Source of the DNA: Sulfurospirillum sp.
GTDB lineage: Bacteria; Campylobacterota; Campylobacteria; Campylobacterales; Sulfurospirillaceae
Direction: 5' to 3'
Length of the DNA: 64,000 bases
Assembly (NCBI GenBank): GCA_014859685.1
Contig: JACUTU010000001.1
Coordinates: 115,416 to 179,415 of the forward strand
A program made the translations under genes and the position numbers. Shown piece by piece: positions 50,169 to 59,173 of this stretch (position 1 is the stretch's first letter; each line of letters begins with the position of its first letter). The notes below the pieces were generated by a model that saw only the letters and a program-made list of their open reading frames with translations, was not told where the DNA came from and did not search any database.

Positions 50169-50543
50169 ATGAATCTTTATGACAAGATTGAATCCCTTTA
50201 TCAAAACAATGGCAGGAAAAATACTCCACCACCATCAGATATATTAAAAGAGATTTTAACTGAGCTAAAAGAGATAAAAACTCTTTTGTCTTCAAACTAC
50301 CCAAAAACAACCAAAATAGATACATCGATTAAGGAGTTTGTGGCAGAATTTCGCAAAAATCTGCAGCCAAATATCAACACGAATTACTATCCAGAGATAG
50401 AATATAAAGGAAGAGTATTTGGGGTTAATTTCAAAGGCTTACTCTATGACAAAGCAACACTAAATCTTATAACAACACAAGAAGCGTTTGCAGTGTACAG
50501 GTACTTTTATAATAAACATTTAAATGAAAATAGTGTAAAATAA
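50169..50543 (+). CDS. unknown 124-aa protein of the adaptation cassette
   Basis: Not recognised. The first half is helical and charged (DILKEILTELKEIKTLLSS); a proline/asparagine-rich linker leads to a compact C-terminal part with YPEIEYKGRVFGVNFKGLLY and ITTQEAFAVYRYFYNK. No membrane segment or enzyme motif is visible. It is ten bases after cas2b in the same direction and is the last gene before the CRISPR leader, which points to a role in spacer acquisition or its control. Confidence 0.6.
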   Translation: MNLYDKIESLYQNNGRKNTPPPSDILKEILTELKEIKTLLSSNYPKTTKIDTSIKEFVAEFRKNLQPNINTNYYPEIEYKGRVFGVNFKGLLYDKATLNLITTQEAFAVYRYFYNKHLNENSVK

Positions 50544-50720
50544 ACATCTTATACGAGTTATTTAGCATACTATTGTTAAATTTAACTCTAAGGTTTCTTA
50601 AAGTTTAAAGATAGTCTTAAGCTATCGATTTGAAGGAGTTTTAAAGTTAGAAAGTGTTACGATTTTTTATAGTAAGATTTTTCTAATATTAACAACATCG
50701 TGTTTGTGGGATAAAGAGCT
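50544..50720 (+). promoter_or_regulatory. CRISPR leader
   Basis: A 177-bp AT-rich non-coding stretch between the last adaptation gene and the first repeat. Orientation is given by the repeat 3' end (ATTGAAAC tag), so this is the leader side. It contains GATAG-TCTTAAG-CTATC at 50610-50626, a small inverted repeat that could bind a protein. No copy of the TAGACA palindrome is seen here. Confidence 0.7.
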
Positions 50721-53012
50721 ATTACATGTAGACCCGATAAAAAGGGGATTGAAACCATATTTCCATAGCCGTCGTTTGCGTAGATATATCCATATTACAT
50801 GTAGACCCGATAAAAAGGGGATTGAAACCTCATACGCTTCAAGAACTGCCGCCGCTTTTTCGCTATTACATGTAGACCCGATAAAAAGGGGATTGAAACT
50901 CCAAAGAGTGGAGAAGATATTGCAAATTGTTTAAGTATTACATGTAGACCCGATAAAAAGGGGATTGAAACTACAAATAGATTAACCGAGCCTATGTTAT
51001 TTTTCTTTATTACATGTAGACCCGATAAAAAGGGGATTGAAACCAAATCGTAAAGTTTTTGTATTAGCATTTTTAAACCATTACATGTAGACCCGATAAA
51101 AAGGGGATTGAAACATATATTGTGCTCATTTTCTCCTCCTTTGTTTTATTACATGTAGACCCGATAAAAAGGGGATTGAAACTATAGGTTTTTGAGTGGG
51201 GTGTAGCTTTGGTATATTTATTACATGTAGACCCGATAAAAAGGGGATTGAAACTTCTTCTAGTGTTCTCGTACAACAACCAAATCTTATGATTACATGT
51301 AGACCCGATAAAAAGGGGATTGAAACTGCACCTATTGTTACATCCTCTGCTGCAAACAAGTCTACTATTACATGTAGACCCGATAAAAAGGGGATTGAAA
51401 CTTAGGGAATGTAGCAGATAAGCGGGTTTTTCCAAATTACATGTAGACCCGATAAAAAGGGGATTGAAACGATGATATGGGGGGAGAAATTGATACTGAA
51501 AATAGATTACATGTAGACCCGATAAAAAGGGGATTGAAACTATATGTATTTAGTGTTCTTCTTTATGTAATAAAATTACATGTAGACCCGATAAAAAGGG
51601 GATTGAAACTCATCATAGCTACTTTGTGTTGCTATATTAGTATATTACATGTAGACCCGATAAAAAGGGGATTGAAACTAAAATATATTCATCATAAGTC
51701 CAAGTAGGTAAATTACATGTAGACCCGATAAAAAGGGGATTGAAACCTAAATGTAATTTTAGAGTATTGTCTTTGAAGTTTGATTACATGTAGACCCGAT
51801 AAAAAGGGGATTGAAACTTTAAAGCCTTATCGACTTTGTATTTTAGTTTAAGATTACATGTAGACCCGATAAAAAGGGGATTGAAACAAGCTCTATATAA
51901 ACCTTACTTCTTAAGACTGCTTTATTACATGTAGACCCGATAAAAAGGGGATTGAAACTTAACCTTATAGGCACCTAATTATACTCTTAACTATTACATG
52001 TAGACCCGATAAAAAGGGGATTGAAACTATAAATACTATTAAAATAATTATTTACTAATTATTTTTATTACATGTAGACCCGATAAAAAGGGGATTGAAA
52101 CTTTTTAAAATCTCCTTTAGTGTCAATTTACTTCGATTACATGTAGACCCGATAAAAAGGGGATTGAAACAATACTATTTATAGGAGCTTTAAAATCTCC
52201 TTTAAAATTACATGTAGACCCGATAAAAAGGGGATTGAAACTCATAATTAAACTTGACACTATCATTTCCCAAAATTACATGTAGACCCGATAAAAAGGG
52301 GATTGAAACATTTCTACATACCGAAGAACCGCCGCTGCTTCAACTGATTACATGTAGACCCGATAAAAAGGGGATTGAAACTTTTTCAATAAATCGTATA
52401 TTAAATTTTTCATCTTAGATTACATGTAGACCCGATAAAAAGGGGATTGAAACTCCTGAACTCAGTAACTCGTCTTCAATCTCTTTATTACATGTAGACC
52501 CGATAAAAAGGGGATTGAAACTCTATTAATCTCCCGTCACTAACATAACCATCGGGATTACATGTAGACCCGATAAAAAGGGGATTGAAACAATTTCAAT
52601 TGATAGCTCACTAAAAACTTTACTCCTATTACATGTAGACCCGATAAAAAGGGGATTGAAACATCTCATAATTTAGGGCTTTATTTGCCCTGTATTATTA
52701 CATGTAGACCCGATAAAAAGGGGATTGAAACCAATAAATCTTCATCTATACAAATCCCTAAAGGATTACATGTAGACCCGATAAAAAGGGGATTGAAACG
52801 AAAATGAACGCGTTACAAAAAGTAACAAAGTACTAAATTACATGTAGACCCGATAAAAAGGGGATTGAAACTCTCCACTTGTTTAACATACTTGCATTAG
52901 TTTCAATTACATGTAGACCCGATAAAAAGGGGATTGAAACTGAAGATCTCCTTTTTCTTCTGTGTTACTTATGGTAAATTACATGTAGACCCGATAAAAA
53001 GGGGATTGAAAC
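50721..53012 (+). CRISPR. CRISPR array, 33 repeats and 32 spacers
   Basis: I count 33 copies of a 35-bp repeat that begins ATTACATGTAGACCCG and ends GGGGATTGAAAC; I see no variant, including the last copy. Spacers are about 33-39 bp. The repeat end ATTGAAAC is the usual crRNA 5' tag of type III systems, so crRNAs are read on the plus strand. CCCG and GGGG flank an A-rich centre, giving a weak internal stem. Reading frames over the array on either strand are artefacts of the repeat. Confidence 0.98.
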
Positions 53013-53083
53013 TTTAAATCTTCATATAATTATGATTTTTATAGGCGTATTTCAGGAGTTAAATATAAAGACTATTTATAAAA

Positions 53084-53107
53084 TAGACAAAATATGACTA
53101 CTGTCTA
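53084..53107. promoter_or_regulatory. palindrome before the WYL regulator gene
   Basis: TAGACA-AAATA-TGACTA at 53084-53100 is the same palindrome with one mismatch, followed after one base by a further half-site TGTCTA at 53102-53107 and then a TATAAT at 53111-53116. Suggests autoregulation. Confidence 0.6.
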
Positions 53108-53150
53108 AGCTATAATACTTCAAATAAATAAAAAATTATGGAAAAGAATC

Positions 53151-54107
53151 ATGACAACAAACCAAACAGCAAGAGTGCTAGAACTCCTTAAAAGATTTAA
53201 TAATGGTGAGAAAGTATGTATAGAAACTTTACTCCATGATGAGATATGGGAAGGCAAAAGTGATAAAACAGTAAGAAGAGATCTTGATGTTATCAAAGAG
53301 TATTTCCCAGAGAGTTTTGAGCTAGTTCGTGGTGAAAAAGGCTGTTATAAAGCGGTAACTAAAGAGTCTTTTGAAAACTTTTTAAAACCAGATCTTCTCT
53401 CTTTGTTAGTGCAGACATTTAACCTTGCCCAAAAGAGCAATATGTTTGAAAACCTAGATATCGAACCAAGTGATCGAAGAATACTAGAGAGTAAAATCAA
53501 AGATGTAAGTAAATGCTATGAGTTTAAAAACAAACCTTTTGAATCAAAACCTGATGATTTAGTTGTATTTAAAAAACTCGAATCTGCTATAAAACTTCAA
53601 AGGTATATCATCATAGAGTATCCTATAGCTCAAACTATGCAAAGGCTCGAAGTTAAACCTTATAAGATAGTCTTTATGCATGAAAACTTTTATCTAGCTT
53701 GCGAGATAGATAATCAAGAATTTGAATTTAGTTTTTATCGCATTTCTAAAATAAAAAATACAGAAGATACAAAAAAGACTTATCAAAAAAACTATGAGAT
53801 TGAAGACTTTATCAAGTTTATGCAAACGCCATTTTCTAGATATCAAAGAGGATTTAGATCACATCTTATCGATGTTATCGTAGAAGTAGATGCCAATAAA
53901 GCATACTATTTTAAATCCAAACAGTATCTCAAATCTCAACAGATATTAGAAACAAAAAACACTGGTCATCTAATTATCAAGTATCAAGTTACGCAACTCA
54001 TAGAGATAGAAGAGCTTATCAAAAGATGGGTTCCACATGTGAGGGTTATAGAGCCAATGGAGTTGAAACAAAAGATAGAAAATGAATTAAGAGAATACCT
54101 AAAATAA
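53151..54107 (+). CDS. WYL-domain transcriptional regulator
   Basis: A 318-aa protein with an N-terminal winged helix (TTNQTARVLELLKRFNNGEK and DKTVRRDLDVIKEYF), a WYL domain (IIIEYPIAQTMQRLEVKPYK and FYLACEIDN) and a WCX-like C-terminal region ending WVPHVRVIEPMELKQ. WYL regulators are common next to CRISPR and other defence genes and can respond to nucleic acid or nucleotide ligands. It is the best candidate to bind the locus palindromes, one of which precedes it. Confidence 0.9.
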   Translation: MTTNQTARVLELLKRFNNGEKVCIETLLHDEIWEGKSDKTVRRDLDVIKEYFPESFELVRGEKGCYKAVTKESFENFLKPDLLSLLVQTFNLAQKSNMFENLDIEPSDRRILESKIKDVSKCYEFKNKPFESKPDDLVVFKKLESAIKLQRYIIIEYPIAQTMQRLEVKPYKIVFMHENFYLACEIDNQEFEFSFYRISKIKNTEDTKKTYQKNYEIEDFIKFMQTPFSRYQRGFRSHLIDVIVEVDANKAYYFKSKQYLKSQQILETKNTGHLIIKYQVTQLIEIEELIKRWVPHVRVIEPMELKQKIENELREYLK

Positions 54108-54173
54108 AGAAGAAAAGCTCTCTTGAAAAATTCAAAATGGCAGTGTTAAACACAATTATGCTTGCAATCACTA

Positions 54174-54545
54174 CTAAAAAAAGAGCATATTCGGGAGCGT
54201 ATTTTTTTCTATCAAAAGATAGATATAGCGCTCATTCTCATTCCAAGCACCGCCACCAGCACTTGCATGCACTTCATGGAAGTATTTGATATAAGCATAT
54301 TTTTCTGTTGTTTCCTCTAAAGAGCGAGGAAGTTGATCAAAGAGGATCCAGTTGATAGATATCTCTCTTTTTGCACAAAAGTATGCTATGGCTTCATAGG
54401 GAACAGAGTTTCTTCTTTTTAAATGCGAGAGGCTCTCCTTGGATATTTTAAGTGCATCAGCAACATCTTTATCAAATACCTTGCGTGCTCCAACCTCAAT
54501 ACTCAGTACATCTTTTATATTATCGATAATATGTTTTAAATCCAT
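54174..54545 (-). CDS. truncated CI/S24-type repressor (HTH part only)
   Basis: A 123-aa protein with a helix-turn-helix (DKDVADALKISKESLSHLKRR), the SINWILFDQLPRSLEE segment, and the start of the self-cleavage linker (ASAGGGAWNE) seen in phage CI-like and UmuD-like S24 repressors. It stops shortly after, without the peptidase domain, and only about 65 bp separates it from the convergent WYL gene. It could still bind DNA but could not be inactivated by RecA-stimulated cleavage. It is divergent from a Y-family polymerase. Confidence 0.7.
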   Translation of the reverse strand: MDLKHIIDNIKDVLSIEVGARKVFDKDVADALKISKESLSHLKRRNSVPYEAIAYFCAKREISINWILFDQLPRSLEETTEKYAYIKYFHEVHASAGGGAWNENERYIYLLIEKNTLPNMLFF

Positions 54546-54645
54546 TTGCTTTCTCGCTCATAAGTTGACATATTATCACTTATTTTTAGTAATTGTTGAT
54601 GAAATATTACACTATGCAATAAATCTTTACATGTAGAGGTGTTTG

Positions 54646-55944
54646 ATGAAATTGCATATGGATCTTGATTGTTATTTTGTATCCGCTGAGCGAACAAGAT
54701 ATCCCTTTTTGAAAAATCATCCCGTTGTTGTAGTGAAGGGCAGTGACAAACACATCTTTGCTCATACAAAAAAAGAGGGCGTTATCTTAGGGGACAGCGG
54801 TGCTTTTAATAGTGTTTTAGAATTTAGAAACCACTACGATACGGGCGATATACTCAATGAATGGAAAAAAGAGTTTATAGATGCAGATGGATCAATTCAT
54901 GGCATTGTCATAGCAAAAAGTTATGAAGCAAAACGCTTTAAGATAAAAACAGGCACTCCTCTCAAAGAGGCTCTTTATATGTGTCCCCATCTTATAGTCT
55001 TGCCAAGTGATCATCTCTTTTATCAAACACTTTCTTATAAACTCAAACTCTTCTTAGAATCTAAAATTCCTCTTTTAGAACAATACAGCATCGATGAGTT
55101 TTTTGGAGATATAAAAGGGTGGATAAGCAAAGAAGATACACTAGAGTTTATCGTTCACTTACAAAATGAGATTTTAGAAAAATTTGATCTGCCTATCTCC
55201 ATTGCTGCTTGCAAGAGTAAATGGGTAGCAAAACTTGCTACAGACACGATAAAGCCCTATGGTTGTAAGGTTATAGAAGATACACAAATCCAAGCTTTTA
55301 CAAATCCTATAAAAATTGAAGATTTTCCTGGGATTGGAAGAGCAATAGAGCGAAGACTGAAAAGCTACGGTATTGAGACGCTTGAAGATGCAAAGAGAGT
55401 TCCAGCGATATTTGCCTCCTATGGAAAAACTGGGAGAGAACTTTACGCGAGGATACAAGGTGAGGATTGTGAACTAGTCTTGCCATCAAGAGTGCGAAAA
55501 GGTATAGGCATTAGTAGAAACTTTGCAGCCTTGCAAGAGCGAGGTGAAATCCAAAGAAGAGTGCTGATTCTTGCTAGATATCTTAGTTTTACTATCGCAA
55601 GATTGGATTTGAAACCAACGACATTTTATATGAAGATCCGCTACCAATACGGAGTAAAATCTGCAAAATCGATCACCATAGATAGACTTTTCAATGAAAG
55701 CTTTTTTACCAAACTCACTCAAGAGCTTTTGCGTGAGTTGGATATCCATAGAGGCTATAAGATCCACTTCATTGCCCTTAGTGCTACAAACTGTGTTGAT
55801 AGATACAATCCTAAGAGCTTGAGTATCTTAGATTTTACAAAAGATGCAAAAAATGCAAAGCTTATGCAAGGACTTACAAAAATACGCAATAAATATGGCG
55901 TGGATATGATCACTTATGGAAAAGAAATGGCTGGAATTTTGTAA
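54646..55944 (+). CDS. Y-family DNA polymerase (UmuC/DinB-like)
   Basis: A 432-aa translesion polymerase. Catalytic residues lie in LHMDLDCYFVSAER and EQYSIDEFF; the helix-hairpin-helix region reads IEDFPGIGRAIERRLKSYG, and the little-finger domain follows. It has an unusual insertion of about 40 residues after VVVVKG where the family normally continues. The ATG 54646 is preferred to a TTG one codon earlier. Divergence from an S24-type repressor suggests it was once a damage-inducible pair. Confidence 0.87.
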   Translation: MKLHMDLDCYFVSAERTRYPFLKNHPVVVVKGSDKHIFAHTKKEGVILGDSGAFNSVLEFRNHYDTGDILNEWKKEFIDADGSIHGIVIAKSYEAKRFKIKTGTPLKEALYMCPHLIVLPSDHLFYQTLSYKLKLFLESKIPLLEQYSIDEFFGDIKGWISKEDTLEFIVHLQNEILEKFDLPISIAACKSKWVAKLATDTIKPYGCKVIEDTQIQAFTNPIKIEDFPGIGRAIERRLKSYGIETLEDAKRVPAIFASYGKTGRELYARIQGEDCELVLPSRVRKGIGISRNFAALQERGEIQRRVLILARYLSFTIARLDLKPTTFYMKIRYQYGVKSAKSITIDRLFNESFFTKLTQELLRELDIHRGYKIHFIALSATNCVDRYNPKSLSILDFTKDAKNAKLMQGLTKIRNKYGVDMITYGKEMAGIL

Positions 55945-56016
55945 GCGCCATAGATATAAATCATGGTTTTTTATGGTACTATTTGTTTTTCAATATCTTA
56001 CATGTAAGGATTTTCA

Positions 56017-56976
56017 ATGAAGAAAAATTTTCTAATTATGTTGGCAATGTTGTCTCTTCCTTTTGCCATGTTTGCAAAAAGTTATACTATCAATTTAGGA
56101 CTGGTAACTACGCCAGAATCTTTTCATTATATGGCCGCAAAAAAGTTTAAAGATATAGTGGAAGAAAAAAGCAATGGCGAAATCACAGTAATCATCCGCC
56201 ATTCAAGTTCTGTGGGCAATGAAACGAGTATCTTACAACAAATACAACTCAATGCGCTGCAAATGGGCGTTATAACAGCAGGTCCTATGGACAAGTTTGT
56301 CCCATCAATCAAAGCAATCGACTTTCCTTTTATATTCGATAGCTATGCAAAAGCAGATGCAATTCTTGATGGTGAAATAGGACAAAATATCCTAAAAAGT
56401 TTTACTGCTGCAAATTTGGTTGGATACCATTTTTTAGAAAATGGTTTTAGAAATATCACAAATTCTAAGAAAGCAATTGTTGATGTAAAGGATGTTGATG
56501 GCTTAAAGATAAGAGTAATGAACTCTCAATTGCATATAGGTATTTGGAAACAAATTGGTGCAAATCCAACGCCAATGCCTTGGCCAATCTATACACAACT
56601 ATCACAAAATGTTATTGATGGACAAGAAAATCCACTTGCTATAATCCATCAATATAAACTATACGAAGTGCAAAAATACCTTACGCTCACAAGGCATGTA
56701 TATTCAGCACTCGTTTTTGTAGGTAGCAAAGAATTTCATGATAGTTTGCCTAAAAATTATCAAGACTTAGTTTTTGAAGCAACAAAAGAGGCTGCAAATT
56801 ACGAGCGAAAACTCAATAGAGAGAAAGCAAACTTTTTTCTTGAAGATTTGAGAGCTAAGGGTATGATTATCAATGAAAATCCTAATATGGATTCATTTAA
56901 ACAAAAAGTTGCTCCACTCAAGGATCAGTTTAACGGCGATTCAAAAATATACTTAGAACAGATTTTGGCACAATAA
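56017..56976 (+). CDS. dctP: TRAP transporter substrate-binding protein DctP
   Basis: A 319-aa periplasmic binding protein with a signal peptide (MKKNFLIMLAMLSLPFAMFA) and the DctP fold: the substrate Arg region in DVDGLKIRVMNS, and PTPMPWPIYTQLSQNVIDGQ. It captures a carboxylate for the DctQM permease encoded immediately downstream. Ligand not identifiable. Upstream is a TTACATGTAA palindrome. Confidence 0.93.
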   Translation: MKKNFLIMLAMLSLPFAMFAKSYTINLGLVTTPESFHYMAAKKFKDIVEEKSNGEITVIIRHSSSVGNETSILQQIQLNALQMGVITAGPMDKFVPSIKAIDFPFIFDSYAKADAILDGEIGQNILKSFTAANLVGYHFLENGFRNITNSKKAIVDVKDVDGLKIRVMNSQLHIGIWKQIGANPTPMPWPIYTQLSQNVIDGQENPLAIIHQYKLYEVQKYLTLTRHVYSALVFVGSKEFHDSLPKNYQDLVFEATKEAANYERKLNREKANFFLEDLRAKGMIINENPNMDSFKQKVAPLKDQFNGDSKIYLEQILAQ

Positions 56977-56979
56977 TAC

Positions 56980-57468
56980 ATGTACAAAGTAGCCCAGTTT
57001 TTTTCTTTTTTGAGTGCTGCGATACATAAGCAAATCAGCTTTTTTATCGTGGCACTCATCTTTTTTTTAGCGATACTTTTGAGCGTAAGTGTATTTTTTC
57101 GCTACATTCTCAATGACTCTATTTATTGGTCGAGTGAAGTTGCTCGTTATTGCCTTGTGTATCTTGTTTTTTTTGGTGCAACAATGGCACATAAGAACAA
57201 GACGCATATACGAATTGATATTATTTTATCGCATATGTCAGCGACCAATCAAAATCGTATCGAACTCTTGGTTTCAGGGCTTTTGATCTTTTTTTGGGGA
57301 TTGGTTATGGCTGGTTGCGTGAAGTTGCTCCCGCTATTTATGATGCAAAAAACAGCAACGCTTGAGATACCGTTTGCGGTGGCTTTTGCTGCTGTGCCTT
57401 TGTCTGCTTTGATATGGATTTTGTATTGTTTTGATGATATTTTGAATGTTTTGGTGAAAAAAACATGA
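56980..57468 (+). CDS. dctQ: TRAP transporter small permease DctQ
   Basis: A 162-aa four-helix membrane protein with the family motif NDSIYWSSEVARYCLVYLVF and AHKNKTHIRIDI. It starts three bases after dctP and overlaps dctM by 4 bp. Forms the permease with DctM. Confidence 0.92.
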   Translation: MYKVAQFFSFLSAAIHKQISFFIVALIFFLAILLSVSVFFRYILNDSIYWSSEVARYCLVYLVFFGATMAHKNKTHIRIDIILSHMSATNQNRIELLVSGLLIFFWGLVMAGCVKLLPLFMMQKTATLEIPFAVAFAAVPLSALIWILYCFDDILNVLVKKT

Positions 57469-58733
57469 TTTATCTTTTATTGCTTTTGTTTACTTTTATT
57501 CTTTTGTCTTTGCCAATGTTTTTATCGATAGGTTTATCGACTGCGGCTGCTTTTGTTTTCTCAGATCTGCCACTTTTTATGATTGCACAAAAGATGTTTG
57601 ATGGCGTAAACTCGTATGTTCTTTTGGCGGTACCACTGTTTATGCTTGCTGGTAGTTTTATGGATCAAGGCGGTATGTCAAGGCGACTTGTGAACCTCTC
57701 CGAGTCTTTAGTGGGACATTTTCGCGGAGGCTTAGCAATCACTTCTATCCTCTCAAGTATGCTTTTTGCAGGTGTTTCTGGCTCAGCCGCTGCAGATACT
57801 GCGGCAGTCGGTTCTGCACTTATTCCTGAGATGAAAAAGAAAGGCTATGACAAAAATTTTGCAGCTTCTATCGTTGCAGCGGGAGGCTCCATCGGTGTTA
57901 TTATTCCTCCTAGTATTCCGATGATAATCTATGCTTTCATCGCCAACATATCAGTTGGAAAAATTTTCTTAGCAGGAATTTTACCAGGTATTTTGATTGG
58001 ATTTTCTTTAGTTGGACTTGTAGTATTTAAATCAAAAAGCTTACATGTACAAGAAAAAAATAGAAAGTTTGATGTTGAGAAATTTAAACTTGCATTAAAA
58101 GAGTCTATATGGGCATTGGGCATTCCTGTTATAGTCGTGGGCGGCATCCTTGGGGGTATTTTTACAGCGACCGAATCCGCAGCTGTTGCCGCTACTTATG
58201 CATTTTTTATCAGTACGGTTGTATATCGAGAATTGACACTAGAAAAGATTTATAAAGCAGCGATTTATTCGATCAATATCAGTTCTGTTATATTGTTGAT
58301 TATTTCCATTGCTACAGTATTTTCATGGTTTTTATCGATGAACAATGTCCAAGAACTTCTCTCCAACGCTTTTTTATCACTGAGCGTAAATAAATTTGTT
58401 TTGCTTATTTTGATCAATATATTTTTACTTATCATGGGTACATTTGTTGAAACAACTGCCGCCTTGATACTTTTTGTTCCTGTTGTAACTCCATTGCTTG
58501 CAAGTGTTGGTATGGATCCCTTAACTTCTGGAGTTATGATTGTAACTAACTTGGCGATCGGTATGCTCACGCCTCCTTTGGGCATCTGCCTAATCGTCTC
58601 AGGCACTATCGCACAAAGTAACATAGCAGGAATTTCAAGAGCTATCGTACCATTTTTACTCGTGATGCTAGTTGATTTAATGCTAATAACATTTATCCCA
58701 CCTTTGAGTACATACTTGCCCTCTATTTTCTAA
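57465..58733 (+). CDS. dctM: TRAP transporter large permease DctM
   Basis: A 422-aa polytopic protein with about 12 membrane helices. Conserved features: AGSFMDQGGMSRRLV, FAGVSGSAAADTAAVGSALI, GGSIGVIIPPSIPMIIYAF and GMLTPPLGICL. With DctP and DctQ it makes a complete sodium-dependent carboxylate uptake system. No dedicated regulator is adjacent. Confidence 0.95.
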   Translation: MIYLLLLLFTFILLSLPMFLSIGLSTAAAFVFSDLPLFMIAQKMFDGVNSYVLLAVPLFMLAGSFMDQGGMSRRLVNLSESLVGHFRGGLAITSILSSMLFAGVSGSAAADTAAVGSALIPEMKKKGYDKNFAASIVAAGGSIGVIIPPSIPMIIYAFIANISVGKIFLAGILPGILIGFSLVGLVVFKSKSLHVQEKNRKFDVEKFKLALKESIWALGIPVIVVGGILGGIFTATESAAVAATYAFFISTVVYRELTLEKIYKAAIYSINISSVILLIISIATVFSWFLSMNNVQELLSNAFLSLSVNKFVLLILINIFLLIMGTFVETTAALILFVPVVTPLLASVGMDPLTSGVMIVTNLAIGMLTPPLGICLIVSGTIAQSNIAGISRAIVPFLLVMLVDLMLITFIPPLSTYLPSIF

Positions 58734-58807
58734 AGATAAAAATACAGCAATATAAAAAATACTTTCGCAAGTAAAGCAAGTTATGCAGTTTTGCATTACT
58801 AATTTTT

Positions 58808-59173
58808 GTGTACTTATTTATGTATTTTGAAATAACAAGTAACTATGAGTTTGTCTTCATAAGCTCTCAAAAAAAGCCATTTTATTCCCATGACATTATC
58901 AATTTAAGGCTAAAAAAGGTTTTAAAAGCAAATAAGATCCAAGTTAGAAAACTGTATAATCTTAGACATACATTTGCTTCACAGCTTATAGCTGCTGGTG
59001 AAGATATAACTTGGGTAAGTAAGACATTGGGGCATAAAGATACTCAAACAACTTTGATGTATTACACCAAGTTTATTAAAAAAGGCGAAGACGAAAGACT
59101 TGAAAAAATATCCAAAATTGGAGCGAATTTTGGAGCGAATATTTTTGATAGTGACTCAAAAGCCGATAAATAG
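58808..59173 (+). pseudogene. tyrosine recombinase (phage integrase) C-terminal remnant
   Basis: A 121-aa reading frame that matches only the catalytic C-terminus of a tyrosine integrase: LRHTFASQLIAAGEDITWVS, LGHKDTQTTLMYY with the nucleophile tyrosine. The N-terminal DNA-binding domains and the first catalytic Arg are missing; its apparent start is a GTG in low-complexity sequence. It shows that mobile DNA once lay here, near the right part of the accessory region. Confidence 0.82.

Noticed and set aside
50721..53012. Long reading frames with repeated peptides across the array on both strands
   Set aside because: The repeating peptide is the translation of the 35-bp CRISPR repeat; there are no ribosome sites and no protein family fits.
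58808..59173. A functional integrase
   Set aside because: Only the C-terminal catalytic part is present; the first catalytic Arg and DNA-binding domains are missing.
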